Shown here piece after piece: positions 1 to 7,947 of a stretch of 64,000 bases of DNA; position 1 is the stretch's first letter; each line of letters opens with the position of its first letter. The stretch spans positions 43,255 through 107,254 of the forward strand of contig NZ_VXKS01000010.1 of NCBI RefSeq assembly GCF_008711525.1. Direction: 5' to 3'. The notes below the pieces were generated by a model that was given only the letters and a program-made list of their open reading frames with translations, was not told where the DNA came from and did no database searches. This DNA comes from Cysteiniphilum sp. JM-1. GTDB taxonomy: Bacteria; Pseudomonadota; Gammaproteobacteria; Francisellales; Francisellaceae. Position numbers and translations under genes: made by a program.

Positions 1-165
1 ATGCGCAAAAAATTTGGCGAAACGATCCCTTCAAAACCCAGTCGGTTTATCGATGAACTGCCACAAGATGACCTGAGCTGGAGTGGTAAATCAGAAAGCA
101 CACAAGCTGAAAGAAAGACGCTTGCCAAGAGTAATTTAAGCTTATTAAAGGGGCGTTTTAGCTAA
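1..165 (+). CDS. rep: ATP-dependent DNA helicase Rep, C-terminal end (5' partial)
   Basis: Open from base 1 to the TAA at 163-165, about 54 residues. The peptide contains KKFGETIPSKPSRFIDELP and DDLSW, the pattern at the extreme C-terminus of UvrD/Rep-family superfamily I helicases, where a Tyr/Phe-Gly segment is followed by PSRF(L/I)xELP. Rep is a 3'-5' helicase that helps replication forks pass bound protein. The helicase core lies outside the window, so Rep versus UvrD rests only on this tail; Rep fits better. The ATG at base 1 is probably an internal codon. Its stop overlaps by 8 bases the stop of the convergent ABC ATPase gene. Confidence 0.7.
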   Translation: MRKKFGETIPSKPSRFIDELPQDDLSWSGKSESTQAERKTLAKSNLSLLKGRFS

Positions 166-925
166 TTGTCGTAAACAAAAATGCATCCTCATAAGCTAAA
201 TATTTGGCTTTAATTTTAAATGCTTTAGAAAACTCATCATCAAGTATTACTTTTTTTGGCTCATCCATTTTAAGCAATTTGCCGCTATCAATTAAAAGCA
301 TTTGATCACAAAATTGAGCTGCTAAATTTAAATCATGCATCACCATAATGACACCTAGATTATGCTGTTTTAATAATTCATCTAAAACTTCAAAAACCTG
401 CGCTTGTTGATAAAGATCTAATCCAGCGGCATGCTCATCTAGTAGCAGCCATTTCTCTTCACTATTATCACCAGCAATAATTTGTAATACGACACGTGCT
501 AAATGAGCCCGTTGTTTTTGCCCACCTGAAAGCGTATGAAAAGGCATGTTTTTTTGTTTAGATAAGCTTAACATTACGCATATCTGATTGATTAGATTTT
601 CTTTACGATTGGGATTTAAGTCATGCGAATAGAGCCCCATGCTCACAACATCATTAACAGTGTAATTAAATAAAACCTGTGTATTTTGCGCAAGATAAGC
701 AAATCTTTGAGCTCGTTTCTTTGGGTTGAGTTTAGCTATATTTTCACCGCCAAGCAAAACTTCCCCCATCATATTTTTTCCAGAAATCTTGGATGATATC
801 ACGTCTAATAGCGAAGTTTTGCCAGCGCCATTAACACCGATAACTGCATATTTTTTACCAGATTCAAATGATGCGCTCACATTAAAAATCCTGGCATCTA
901 TATTGATATTTCTTAATTCAAGCAT
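158..925 (-). CDS. ABC transporter ATP-binding protein, BtuD/HmuV-like
   Basis: ATPase subunit of a type II importer of the FecCD/BtuCD class, energising uptake of vitamin B12, haem or a siderophore. Visible: Walker A GVNGAGKTS, signature LSGGQKQRAHLAR, Walker B LLLDEH followed by the D-loop AGLD, and H-loop MVMHDLN. A His follows the catalytic Glu where Pro is usual. The C-terminus (FLFTTIS) resembles the end of BtuD. I place the start at ATG 923-925 (MLELRN...), six codons inside the longest frame, giving 255 residues, close to BtuD. No permease or binding protein is adjacent, so the substrate is undetermined; a B12-dependent nrdJ at 43305-45440 makes cobalamin plausible. It faces an ArsR-type gene across a palindromic region and is probably controlled by it. 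Confidence 0.8.
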   Translation of the reverse strand: MLELRNINIDARIFNVSASFESGKKYAVIGVNGAGKTSLLDVISSKISGKNMMGEVLLGGENIAKLNPKKRAQRFAYLAQNTQVLFNYTVNDVVSMGLYSHDLNPNRKENLINQICVMLSLSKQKNMPFHTLSGGQKQRAHLARVVLQIIAGDNSEEKWLLLDEHAAGLDLYQQAQVFEVLDELLKQHNLGVIMVMHDLNLAAQFCDQMLLIDSGKLLKMDEPKKVILDDEFSKAFKIKAKYLAYEDAFLFTTIS

Positions 926-1025
926 GCGCCTCACCTTGCCCAACCACCAAGAGCACCACTATAAAGAAAAGCCCTTAATATAGCAATAAAGCAGCACTCG
1001 CATATTCATGTGTTTATATATTTAA

Positions 1026-1053
1026 ATATTCATATATACGTATATTTGAATAT
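1026..1053. promoter_or_regulatory. 28-bp near-perfect palindrome, putative ArsR-family operator
   Basis: The 28 bases starting ATATTCA and ending TGAATAT match their reverse complement except for one mismatched pair (positions 8 and 21). They sit in the divergent region between the ABC ATPase gene (start 925) and the ArsR-type regulator (start 1175). ArsR/SmtB repressors bind AT-rich imperfect inverted repeats of about this size that carry TTCA/TGAA half-sites. Assignment as the operator of the adjacent regulator is inference from position and symmetry. Confidence 0.5.
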
Positions 1054-1174
1054 ATAGATATAAGGATATTTGCAAAAACAGGTATTTATTTATACCTCTA
1101 TGCATATATTGTTTGACTGCCCTGCCCTCATCGGTAAAAATAGATGTAATTTAAGATGATGAAGGGATATTTTT

Positions 1175-1516
1175 ATGTCGATATTAAAAAACTTAGGCTC
1201 AACTTATCAAACGGAACTGTGTTTAAAGGCATTTAAAGCACTGGCTAATCCCGATAGATTTAATATTGCACTATGGTTATTAGAACCTAAAAAGAATTTT
1301 TTCTCTGAGAAAATTGATATTGAAAAGGAAGGTGTCACCATTAATATGATTATGCAAAAATTAGACCTTTCTCAGTCTGTCACTTCACAACATATTCAAC
1401 AACTTCAAGAAGCTGGCATTATTACGTGTGAACGCAAAGCGCAATTTAGAATGTGCAAATTAAATAAGACCTATACGCGCCAGATGTTTGAATCAATTGC
1501 CGATATGTTCCAGTAA
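1175..1516 (+). CDS. ArsR-family winged-helix transcriptional regulator
   Basis: 113 residues. The N-terminus LKAFKALANPDRFNIALWLLE is the classic helix-1/2 entry of ArsR proteins (LKALANPxRLxIL). A helix-turn-helix follows at about residues 55-82 (MIMQKLDLSQSVTSQHIQQL) and a wing at 83-100. Cys residues occur near positions 16, 89 and 97, but no ELCVCDL-type arsenic site is present, so the inducer cannot be read; a redox, metal or non-metal member is possible. GAAGGGA about 10 bases upstream supports this start. It is divergent from the BtuD-like ATPase gene, and the palindrome at 1026-1053 is the likely shared operator. gor follows 224 bases downstream, so co-regulation is possible but not shown. 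Confidence 0.85.
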   Translation: MSILKNLGSTYQTELCLKAFKALANPDRFNIALWLLEPKKNFFSEKIDIEKEGVTINMIMQKLDLSQSVTSQHIQQLQEAGIITCERKAQFRMCKLNKTYTRQMFESIADMFQ

Positions 1517-1740
1517 CCTGCCCTTTGATTATCAACGATTAAAATTTATTTTTATCTCTCTTTATTACTGTCTTTAGTCGTCTCTTAACATTATTATTTT
1601 ATTCATCTGATCTAAACAAACAGTTGTTTTTTATTTTTAGAGTGACTGAAATTATATTGATTAAATGATGGTTACTACTCGTAAATATAGCGCTTGCTAG
1701 TTTATACTACTGCCCTACTTTTCATAAAGAGACAAGAAAA

Positions 1741-3108
1741 ATGCAACACTTTGATTTAATTTGTATTGGTGGCGGCAGTGGCGGTATTGCTGCAGGTGTT
1801 CAAGCAGCGCGCTTCGGGAAAAAAGTGGCTATTGTTGAAGCAAAAGACCTAGGTGGCACTTGTGTTAATCGCGGATGCGTACCTAAAAAAGCCATGTGGT
1901 ATGCAGCTAACCTTGCTTCTCGCTTAAAACACGACTATCAAGGCTATGGCTTTGATCTAGATGTTAAAGGCTTTGATTGGCAAATACTTAAAAACAAACG
2001 TGAGACTTATATTTCGAATATTCATCAGTTTTATAACAAGCTATTTGACACCCAGAAAATTACCCACTTTAAAGGATGGGGAAAATTCAAAAATAGCAAT
2101 ACTATCATCATTGATAATGAAAATGGAGGCACCGAAATAACTGCTGATTATATCTATGTGTGCCCAGGTGCTTACCCTTTGATTCCAAAGAATATTCCAG
2201 GCGCTGAACATGGCATTACCTCGGATGATTTTTTTGAACTTGACACACAACCGCAAAAAGCCGTTATCGTCGGTGGTGGATATATTGGTGTTGAGATTGC
2301 CGGTGTTTTTCATGAACTAGGTACAGAAACTCATCTTCTGATTCGTCGTGATAAACCACTTAAAGAATTCGATGAGATGTTAAGTGATGAGCTTCTTAAC
2401 AGCATGCAAATGTTAAATCTAGATGTAAGAACTCATACCAATATTATCCAGGTAATTAAAAAGTCCAATGGTTTACTGGATATTCATTTAAATAATGATG
2501 ATGTGCTTTATGATGTTGATTGTCTTGTTTGGGCAACAGGACGTGCCCCACTTACGGCTAATTTAGGATTGGAAAATACAAATGTTAAACTCAATGACAA
2601 TGGCACTATTATCGTTGATGAGTACCAAACAACAACAGTTTCTCATATTTTCGCCATTGGTGATGCAACAGGAGCTGCACAACTAACCCCGGTTGCAATC
2701 GCTGCAGGCAGACGTTTATCCAGACGTTTATTTAATGGTGAAAGCAAACTTAAATTGGACGCACATTTGATTCCTACAGTTGTTTTTTCACATCCAGCAA
2801 TTGGCACAGTGGGGTTATCTGAAAAAGATGCCAATAATCAGTATGGCAAAGATAATGTCAAAGTCTATCAAAGTAAATTCACCCCGCTTTTTGCTGCGAT
2901 CTCGGGCTTTAGATTGCCTACCGTGATGAAGCTTATTGTTGCAGGCGCTGATGAAAAAGTGGTAGGTTGTCACTTGATTGGTTTAGATGCCGATGAAATA
3001 TTACAGGGCTTTGCCGTTGCCATCCAAATGGGTGCCACAAAACAAGACCTTGATAACACCATTGCCATTCATCCAACCAGTGCTGAAGAGCTGGTTACCA
3101 TGCGCTAA
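1741..3108 (+). CDS. gor: Glutathione-disulfide reductase
   Basis: Cytosolic NADPH-dependent flavoenzyme that reduces GSSG to 2 GSH. It has 455 residues, close to the family norm. Visible: FAD-binding GGGSGG at 10-15, redox-active disulfide in [13 protein letters not shown] (C41 and C46), the second nucleotide-binding fold [12 protein letters not shown] near 178-189, the FAD-contact segment IFAIGDAT, and the C-terminal HPTSAEE with the proton-relay His. The CVNRGC spacing and lack of a C-terminal Cys pair separate it from mercuric reductase and thioredoxin reductase. AGAGACAAGAAAA precedes the ATG, and a TATACT hexamer lies at 1703-1708. hslR follows after 32 bases on the same strand and may be co-transcribed. 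Confidence 0.93.
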   Translation: MQHFDLICIGGGSGGIAAGVQAARFGKKVAIVEAKDLGGTCVNRGCVPKKAMWYAANLASRLKHDYQGYGFDLDVKGFDWQILKNKRETYISNIHQFYNKLFDTQKITHFKGWGKFKNSNTIIIDNENGGTEITADYIYVCPGAYPLIPKNIPGAEHGITSDDFFELDTQPQKAVIVGGGYIGVEIAGVFHELGTETHLLIRRDKPLKEFDEMLSDELLNSMQMLNLDVRTHTNIIQVIKKSNGLLDIHLNNDDVLYDVDCLVWATGRAPLTANLGLENTNVKLNDNGTIIVDEYQTTTVSHIFAIGDATGAAQLTPVAIAAGRRLSRRLFNGESKLKLDAHLIPTVVFSHPAIGTVGLSEKDANNQYGKDNVKVYQSKFTPLFAAISGFRLPTVMKLIVAGADEKVVGCHLIGLDADEILQGFAVAIQMGATKQDLDNTIAIHPTSAEELVTMR

Positions 3109-3140
3109 TATTACTAAGCTAATTTCTACAAGGATAAAAT

Positions 3141-3533
3141 ATGGCAGATGATGTTCGTTTAGACAAATGGTTATGGGCGGCACGTTTTTTCAAAACGCGC
3201 CAATTAGCCAAGGATGCTATTGAAGGTGGCAAAGTGCATTACAATGGCGCGCGCTCCAAAGTCAGTAAAAAAGTTGAGATTGGTGCGATACTCACCATTC
3301 GTCAAGGCTATGCTGAGAAAGTTGTAACAGTCATCGGCTTATCTGATACGCGAGGGGCGGCAAGTATTGCGCAAACACTTTACAATGAAACTACTGATAG
3401 CATTGAGAAACGCGAGCATGAAACAATGCTTAGGAAATTAAACAAAGCTACTCTACCCAATCCAACGAAACCAAATAAAAAAGAACGTCGCCAAATTATG
3501 TCTTTTAAGCATCAGCAAGATAGTGGTGATTGA
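3141..3533 (+). CDS. hslR: Heat shock protein 15, S4-domain ribosome rescue factor
   Basis: 130 residues; E. coli Hsp15 has 133. The N-terminal S4 RNA-binding domain (about 5-65) begins VRLDKWLWAARFFKTRQLAKDAI and continues to the GGKVHYNGARSKVSK loop, followed by a Lys/Arg-rich tail (RKLNKATLPNPTKPNKKERRQ). Hsp15 binds free 50S subunits carrying nascent-chain tRNA after heat-induced translation abortion, helping recycle them. AAGGATAAAAT precedes the start. The last 22 bases overlap the 3' end of convergent cutC. Confidence 0.9.
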   Translation: MADDVRLDKWLWAARFFKTRQLAKDAIEGGKVHYNGARSKVSKKVEIGAILTIRQGYAEKVVTVIGLSDTRGAASIAQTLYNETTDSIEKREHETMLRKLNKATLPNPTKPNKKERRQIMSFKHQQDSGD

Positions 3534-4255
3534 TATTGACAAGCTATAGCTGCAATATTTTCTTTAACAATATCCTCATTGGTTACGTTATAACTTAATG
3601 AGCTTTTGCTAAAAACACTTTCACCCTTCACATTACTTTTGCTACTTGCAGCTGAGAAATGCACGGCATCAACGCCAACTTTTTTAAAATATGGAATATT
3701 ACCTTTATTAACACCACCACCTGCCATAATCTCGATTTGACCATGATATTTTTGCACCACTTTGGCAATGTCGTCTAGCCCCATAAATGCTTTACTTTGA
3801 CCACCAGATGTTAAAATGCGATCAATACCCAGATCGACACATATCTGCACACTGGCAAGATAATCAGGCACCATGTCAATCGCACGGTGAAAAGTAACTT
3901 CCAATTGATAAGACCTAGCAAGATCTGTTAAATATTTAGTTGCCGCGATATTAATATGACTGTTTGCATCAAGCGCACCGATAACAACACCATCGGCACC
4001 TGATTCATGCATAAGTTTTATCTCTTGAGCCATCATCTTAATTTCAGCCTCGTTATAGCATAAATCCCCTGCGCGCGGGCGAATCATTGTATGACGACGA
4101 GCTACTGATTTCTCTTTAGCATATTGCACTAAATAAGGCGCGGGCGTTAAGCCATCTAAACTCAGAGCACTACAAATCTCCAAACGAGTTATCTCGGGAA
4201 ACTTTGCTACGACATCAACGGATTCAATATTATCCAGACAAATTTCAATATTCAT
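3512..4255 (-). CDS. cutC: CutC-family copper homeostasis protein
   Basis: 247 residues forming the single TIM-barrel domain typical of CutC. Recognisable segments: N-terminal MNIEICLDNIESV, RLEICSALSLDGLTPAP, MIRPRAGDLCYNEAE, GADGVVIGAL, THRAID-like FHRAIDM, RILTSGGQ and IMAGGGVN. CutC proteins are cytosolic and were linked genetically to copper tolerance; the biochemical activity of bacterial members is poorly defined. It is the last gene of a minus-strand series (O-methyltransferase, zeta-like kinase, speB, cutC) and lies 39 bases after speB. Its 3' end runs 22 bases into hslR on the other strand. Confidence 0.88.
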   Translation of the reverse strand: MNIEICLDNIESVDVVAKFPEITRLEICSALSLDGLTPAPYLVQYAKEKSVARRHTMIRPRAGDLCYNEAEIKMMAQEIKLMHESGADGVVIGALDANSHINIAATKYLTDLARSYQLEVTFHRAIDMVPDYLASVQICVDLGIDRILTSGGQSKAFMGLDDIAKVVQKYHGQIEIMAGGGVNKGNIPYFKKVGVDAVHFSAASSKSNVKGESVFSKSSLSYNVTNEDIVKENIAAIACQYQSPLSC

Positions 4256-4294
4256 GTTTAATTGCTCTCCCCCACTTTTTGCTTTTACTACCTA

Positions 4295-5266
4295 TTATTG
4301 GCTTTCTTGATTAGCTATTTTCTTTTTATCATGTGCTAAAAGACAAATCATGTCACAAGCGACATGTGCCGCAGCAATCGCCGTAATTTCAGCATGATCA
4401 TAGGCAGGGGCAACTTCAACCACATCAGCACCAATCAAATTTAAACCCGTTAATCCACGCAAAATAGCTAAGCCTTGCGCTGAGCTTAAGCCCCCTGATA
4501 CAGGGGTGCCTGTGCCTGGTGCAAAAGCCGGATCCAAACAATCAATATCAAAAGTAATATACGTTGGTCTATCACCGACAATCTGCTTTAAACGCTCGAT
4601 AACTGTTTTAACGCCATGCTCATGAACAAAAGGCGCATCCAGTACATTCATTCCCATAAAGTCTTGATTCCATGTGCGAATGCCTATTTGTGCCGAATGT
4701 TTAGGATCAACAATGCCATTTTTAATTGCTTTATAAAACATTGTGCCATGATTCAAGGAATCTTCATCATCATCGCGCCACGTATCACAATGTGCATCAA
4801 AATGGATCACTGATAAACCTTTGCCGTATTTTTCAGCCATCGCCTTTAAAATAGGATAGGTAATATAATGATCGCCACCAAAGGTCAATGGAAAGACGTT
4901 GTGATCAAGTAAGTTTCTGATATGCGCTTGGATAGCATGAGGTGTCGTCATTGGATTATGTGGATCCAAAAAGCAATCACCATAATCAATCACAGCCAAC
5001 TCATCAAAAGGATTAAAACCCCATGGAAATGTAGTAAGCTCCGCAAGTTGTACTGATGCTGCGCGTATCGCTCTTGGTCCTAAGCGTGCACCTGAGCGAT
5101 AGGTAACTGCCAAATCAAAAGGCACACCACTGACAGCAACATCAACATTTGTCAAATCTTTGGTGTAGTTGCGACGCATAAAACTCGTTACCCCACCATA
5201 AGTCATCTCAAATTGCGATCCTTTTAGCGCTTTACGCGCAATGGCTGCATCAACTAATTCACTCAT
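4295..5266 (-). CDS. speB: Agmatinase (ureohydrolase family)
   Basis: 323 residues of the arginase/agmatinase fold. The binuclear Mn ligands are all visible: H133 in GGDHYITYP, D157/H159/D161 in FDAHCDT, and D240/D242 in FDIDCLDP. The product of agmatine hydrolysis is putrescine plus urea. The overall sequence (SGVPFDLAVTYRSGARLGPRAIR, GTGTPVSGGL) matches agmatinase better than arginase or formimidoylglutamase. No arginine decarboxylase gene is nearby. The start is 15 bases after the zeta-like kinase stop, suggesting translational proximity in one operon. Confidence 0.85.
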   Translation of the reverse strand: MSELVDAAIARKALKGSQFEMTYGGVTSFMRRNYTKDLTNVDVAVSGVPFDLAVTYRSGARLGPRAIRAASVQLAELTTFPWGFNPFDELAVIDYGDCFLDPHNPMTTPHAIQAHIRNLLDHNVFPLTFGGDHYITYPILKAMAEKYGKGLSVIHFDAHCDTWRDDDEDSLNHGTMFYKAIKNGIVDPKHSAQIGIRTWNQDFMGMNVLDAPFVHEHGVKTVIERLKQIVGDRPTYITFDIDCLDPAFAPGTGTPVSGGLSSAQGLAILRGLTGLNLIGADVVEVAPAYDHAEITAIAAAHVACDMICLLAHDKKKIANQESQ

Positions 5267-5281
5267 TTATGCTCTTTCCTT

Positions 5282-5908
5282 TTATTGATTAATTTGTCTA
5301 TAAATACCATTAGCCCAAGGCAATATTTTCTCATATTGAACCGCTTGATCTTGATAACGTGAGAACTGCAAACGATAATAATCCAAGCTGTTATCAATCA
5401 CATGTAACTCATCAAACAAATGATGATGATTGATGAGATTAGCGACTGATTCATCATAGCGTTTAAGGATAAGCTCAGTAGCAATATCATGCCCTCCCTT
5501 TTTCACTCGATGGGCAACACGCTCGATATTTAACTCAACAGATTCCAAGCCCATAAAATAGCATATGGTACGATAACCTTGCTGTTTAGCACGCATGATA
5601 CGATTTAAAATACTCTTACCTGAAAATGTGCTCTCCATACAAGTATTTAAGCTATTATCAAGTGCAGTTTTATATAAAGTAATCGCTTGCTTTGATGCAA
5701 AGATCAATGGATTATCTTTATTTTTTAACATCGCAATACGATTAAGTGCATCAGGATCAATATTCGTTTGGATATTTGATAAATCCAAATAAGCACGTAA
5801 TGAGCTTTTGCCCGAACCGTTGGCACCCAACAAAAAAATGGCAATAGGTGCATTATCAGCATTGACCTGAATGGATTGCATTACAAAATGGTTAATCGTT
5901 GTATTCAT
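5282..5908 (-). CDS. Zeta-toxin-like P-loop kinase
   Basis: 208 residues. A P-loop FLLGANGSGKSSL lies at about 24-36. It is followed by NIDPDALNR, the Lid/substrate region CMESTFSGKS, and RVKKGGHDIATELILKRYDESVANL, which matches the conserved GHxIP..I..RY segment of the zeta-toxin/AAA_33 family. Zeta toxins phosphorylate UDP-N-acetylglucosamine; stand-alone chromosomal members are often of unknown substrate. No epsilon-like antitoxin ORF is adjacent, so a toxin-antitoxin role is not supported here. It sits between the O-methyltransferase (21-base gap) and speB (15-base gap), in the same orientation. Confidence 0.7.
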   Translation of the reverse strand: MNTTINHFVMQSIQVNADNAPIAIFLLGANGSGKSSLRAYLDLSNIQTNIDPDALNRIAMLKNKDNPLIFASKQAITLYKTALDNSLNTCMESTFSGKSILNRIMRAKQQGYRTICYFMGLESVELNIERVAHRVKKGGHDIATELILKRYDESVANLINHHHLFDELHVIDNSLDYYRLQFSRYQDQAVQYEKILPWANGIYRQINQ

Positions 5909-5929
5909 CGCATGTACTTTTTTAATTTC

Positions 5930-6574
5930 TTATTTTTTAATGACTAGATGTAATCCGTGTCTGATTGGCAATATTAAATTATCCACTTGAGGATGACTAC
6001 AAATATATTGATTAAAATCATCTAATGCCTTGGCGCGCTTATCCACAGGATCAAGCACTTCACCTCGCCATAACACATCATCAACAATGATCATGCCCTT
6101 TGCACTTAACTTCGGCAGTAGCAAATCGAAATAGCGCCGTGTTTGCATTTTATCCGCATCAATAAAAGCAAAATCAATATCATCAGGAAGCTTGATTATC
6201 GCATCAACAGCCTCTTGAATAAGCATTTTAACTTTATAACCAACGCTGCTTTCCTCAATATACTTACACGCTAACTCATGTCCAGATTGATGTGTGCGAT
6301 CAATCGTATATATTAAAGCATCATCAGCAGTTGCTTCCGCCATAGCTAGTGCAGACAACCCACTAAAGGTACCCAAATCAACGCATATTTTTGGATTTTG
6401 CATTTTGATAAAGAATTGCAAAAGCTTAGTGACAATCGTTTCTGATAACATCTGTGCACCATGTACTGAGCGTTCAGTGTCAGCTTTTAAGTCTTGTAAA
6501 AGTGGAGAGTTTGGCTTGGTATGGTCAAGACAATACTGCCAAATAGTTTGTTCTGTAAATTGGTTTTGTTTCAT
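5930..6574 (-). CDS. Class I SAM-dependent O-methyltransferase (caffeoyl-CoA OMT type)
   Basis: 214 residues of the Methyltransf_3 family. Visible: SAM-binding VDLGTFSGLSALAMAEA (about 64-80), acidic loop YTIDR, metal-binding FIDADKMQ, and DDVLWRGEVLDPVDKR, a signature of Mg-dependent catechol/caffeoyl-CoA-type O-methyltransferases; some bacterial members, such as TrmR, modify tRNA. The substrate is not predictable. The ATG overlaps the TGA of the upstream AlbA_2 gene by 4 bases (ATGA at 6571-6574), so translation is probably coupled. The gene could belong to the imported unit upstream or be the resident gene next to its insertion point. Confidence 0.8.
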   Translation of the reverse strand: MKQNQFTEQTIWQYCLDHTKPNSPLLQDLKADTERSVHGAQMLSETIVTKLLQFFIKMQNPKICVDLGTFSGLSALAMAEATADDALIYTIDRTHQSGHELACKYIEESSVGYKVKMLIQEAVDAIIKLPDDIDFAFIDADKMQTRRYFDLLLPKLSAKGMIIVDDVLWRGEVLDPVDKRAKALDDFNQYICSHPQVDNLILPIRHGLHLVIKK

Positions 6575-7947
6575 GTCATGATCTCCCAGTAACCACCTTT
6601 GGCTGAACCAATCCGCTTGATAACACCTTGCTTTTTAAGACGGCTGATTATTTTCTCCACACCTGAGGTACTTAACCCTGTTTCTTCTGCGATAGCTACT
6701 ATGCTTATCTTATTGTTATATGAAATCAGTGCTAAAACTTTGCTTTCATTTTCACCCCACTTTTCACCCCACTTTTCACCCCACTTTTCACCCCACTTTT
6801 TTACCGGTGTTTTTGTGCTTTTATCGAGACCTTTTTCTTCCAACGAATCAAAATAATCACGATCATAAGGAAAAGCAACCTCCATAAAATTTTCACTAAA
6901 ATGAAAAACACGTTTTGAATAAGCTTGTAGAATACGATTCATACCAGATCCCAGCTGCTCGACCAGATCAAGGTCTCGATATACTCGCATCAACTCACGA
7001 TTACGAATCATCGAGCGACCCTTGAAAAACTCAGTTTTACTTAAACCCGACACAAGACCACCGTAAGATGTAATCGTCAAACAATCAGCATAGATTTCGA
7101 CAACAGGTGTGACTTCGCGAGTATAATCATTATGCACCATAGCATTAATCAACGCCTCTCGAAGAGCCGTTTTATCAATCATATTCTTTTGCAATCGACG
7201 TGCTGCACCGGTAATTTTAGTAAAGGTTTTATTCTCAACGACGAGCTTATCTAATACCCGCTCAGTTGCTTTAATCAGTGAGCAATAGCCATATTCTTCA
7301 TTTTCAATTAGATCAACTTTATTGCTCCCAGCATACTTTGCAACTTTGATTGATACACTGTTTTGATCTGCCAGTAGGTATGCGACATAATTAAACTCGC
7401 CATGTGATGTATATAGATCCAGATTCTCCAAAAAGGCATCATTTACCGTAAAACCCTTCTCGTCATAATAAATTTTAAGCTGATGAAAGCTTAAGTTTTT
7501 GCGCGGTGAGGGAATATTACGCAATGAATCACGCGCACGTGTAGCGTAAAGCCTTTCAATCATGTCAGTCGTTAATGGTTGTGCTCCGCTACCGACTCGT
7601 ATATATGCCCCTGACGGTGACATACCATGTTTTTTCAGATAATAAGGCTTCTCTGTTCCGCGAGTGACAATAACTTTAATCACCGATTTTCCATCGAGCG
7701 TTTGTGTCACGACATCAAAAAAACCTAAGGTTGTCGGTAAGATATTATTTTTAATTCGATCAATAATGGCTAATTGCAGTTTATCAGGATGCTCCACACC
7801 AACAATAGTCCCATTATCTTCAACACCGATGTAAATATCGCCACCTTTTGCAGAGTTTAAAAAGGCAACCACTTCCTTTTCCAGTCTATCGGTAAGCTCG
7901 CGCTTAAATTCCGTGGTTTCGTTTTCATATGGGTGGAAGGTGATCAT
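6571..7947 (-). CDS. AlbA_2/Schlafen-like domain protein with GHKL-like and winged-helix parts (COG2865 type)
   Basis: 458 residues. The N-terminal AlbA_2 domain (about 1-125) shows ETTEFKRE, AFLNSAKGGDIYIGVEDNG and GAYIRVGSGAQP. The middle has REALINAMVHNDYT and EQLGSGMNRI, typical of the HATPase_c_4-like segment of COG2865. The end is a winged helix (VAIAEETGLSTSGVEKIISRLKKQGVIKR). Between them is a Lys-Trp-Gly-Glu repeat at about 384-400. Such proteins are annotated as predicted transcriptional regulators; AlbA_2/Schlafen domains also occur in nucleases and antiphage systems. Start and stop both form 4-bp ATGA overlaps with the flanking genes. Confidence 0.8.
   Translation of the reverse strand: MITFHPYENETTEFKRELTDRLEKEVVAFLNSAKGGDIYIGVEDNGTIVGVEHPDKLQLAIIDRIKNNILPTTLGFFDVVTQTLDGKSVIKVIVTRGTEKPYYLKKHGMSPSGAYIRVGSGAQPLTTDMIERLYATRARDSLRNIPSPRKNLSFHQLKIYYDEKGFTVNDAFLENLDLYTSHGEFNYVAYLLADQNSVSIKVAKYAGSNKVDLIENEEYGYCSLIKATERVLDKLVVENKTFTKITGAARRLQKNMIDKTALREALINAMVHNDYTREVTPVVEIYADCLTITSYGGLVSGLSKTEFFKGRSMIRNRELMRVYRDLDLVEQLGSGMNRILQAYSKRVFHFSENFMEVAFPYDRDYFDSLEEKGLDKSTKTPVKKWGEKWGEKWGEKWGENESKVLALISYNNKISIVAIAEETGLSTSGVEKIISRLKKQGVIKRIGSAKGGYWEIMT
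6749..6796. repeat. 12-bp tandem repeat, four perfect copies, in frame
   Basis: The unit TTTTCACCCCAC occurs four times without a mismatch on the plus strand. Read on the minus strand it adds Lys-Trp-Gly-Glu units to the AlbA_2 protein just before its C-terminal winged helix. Because the unit is 12 bases, gain or loss of copies keeps the frame and changes only linker length. Confidence 0.95.

Noticed and set aside
5282..5908. Zeta/epsilon toxin-antitoxin module
   Set aside because: No small antitoxin ORF is beside the kinase; neighbours are O-methyltransferase and speB with gaps too small for one.
6749..6796. CRISPR-like array
   Set aside because: Direct repeats are 12 bp with no spacers; it is a coding microsatellite. 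The 9- and 11-bp repeats likewise lack spacers.
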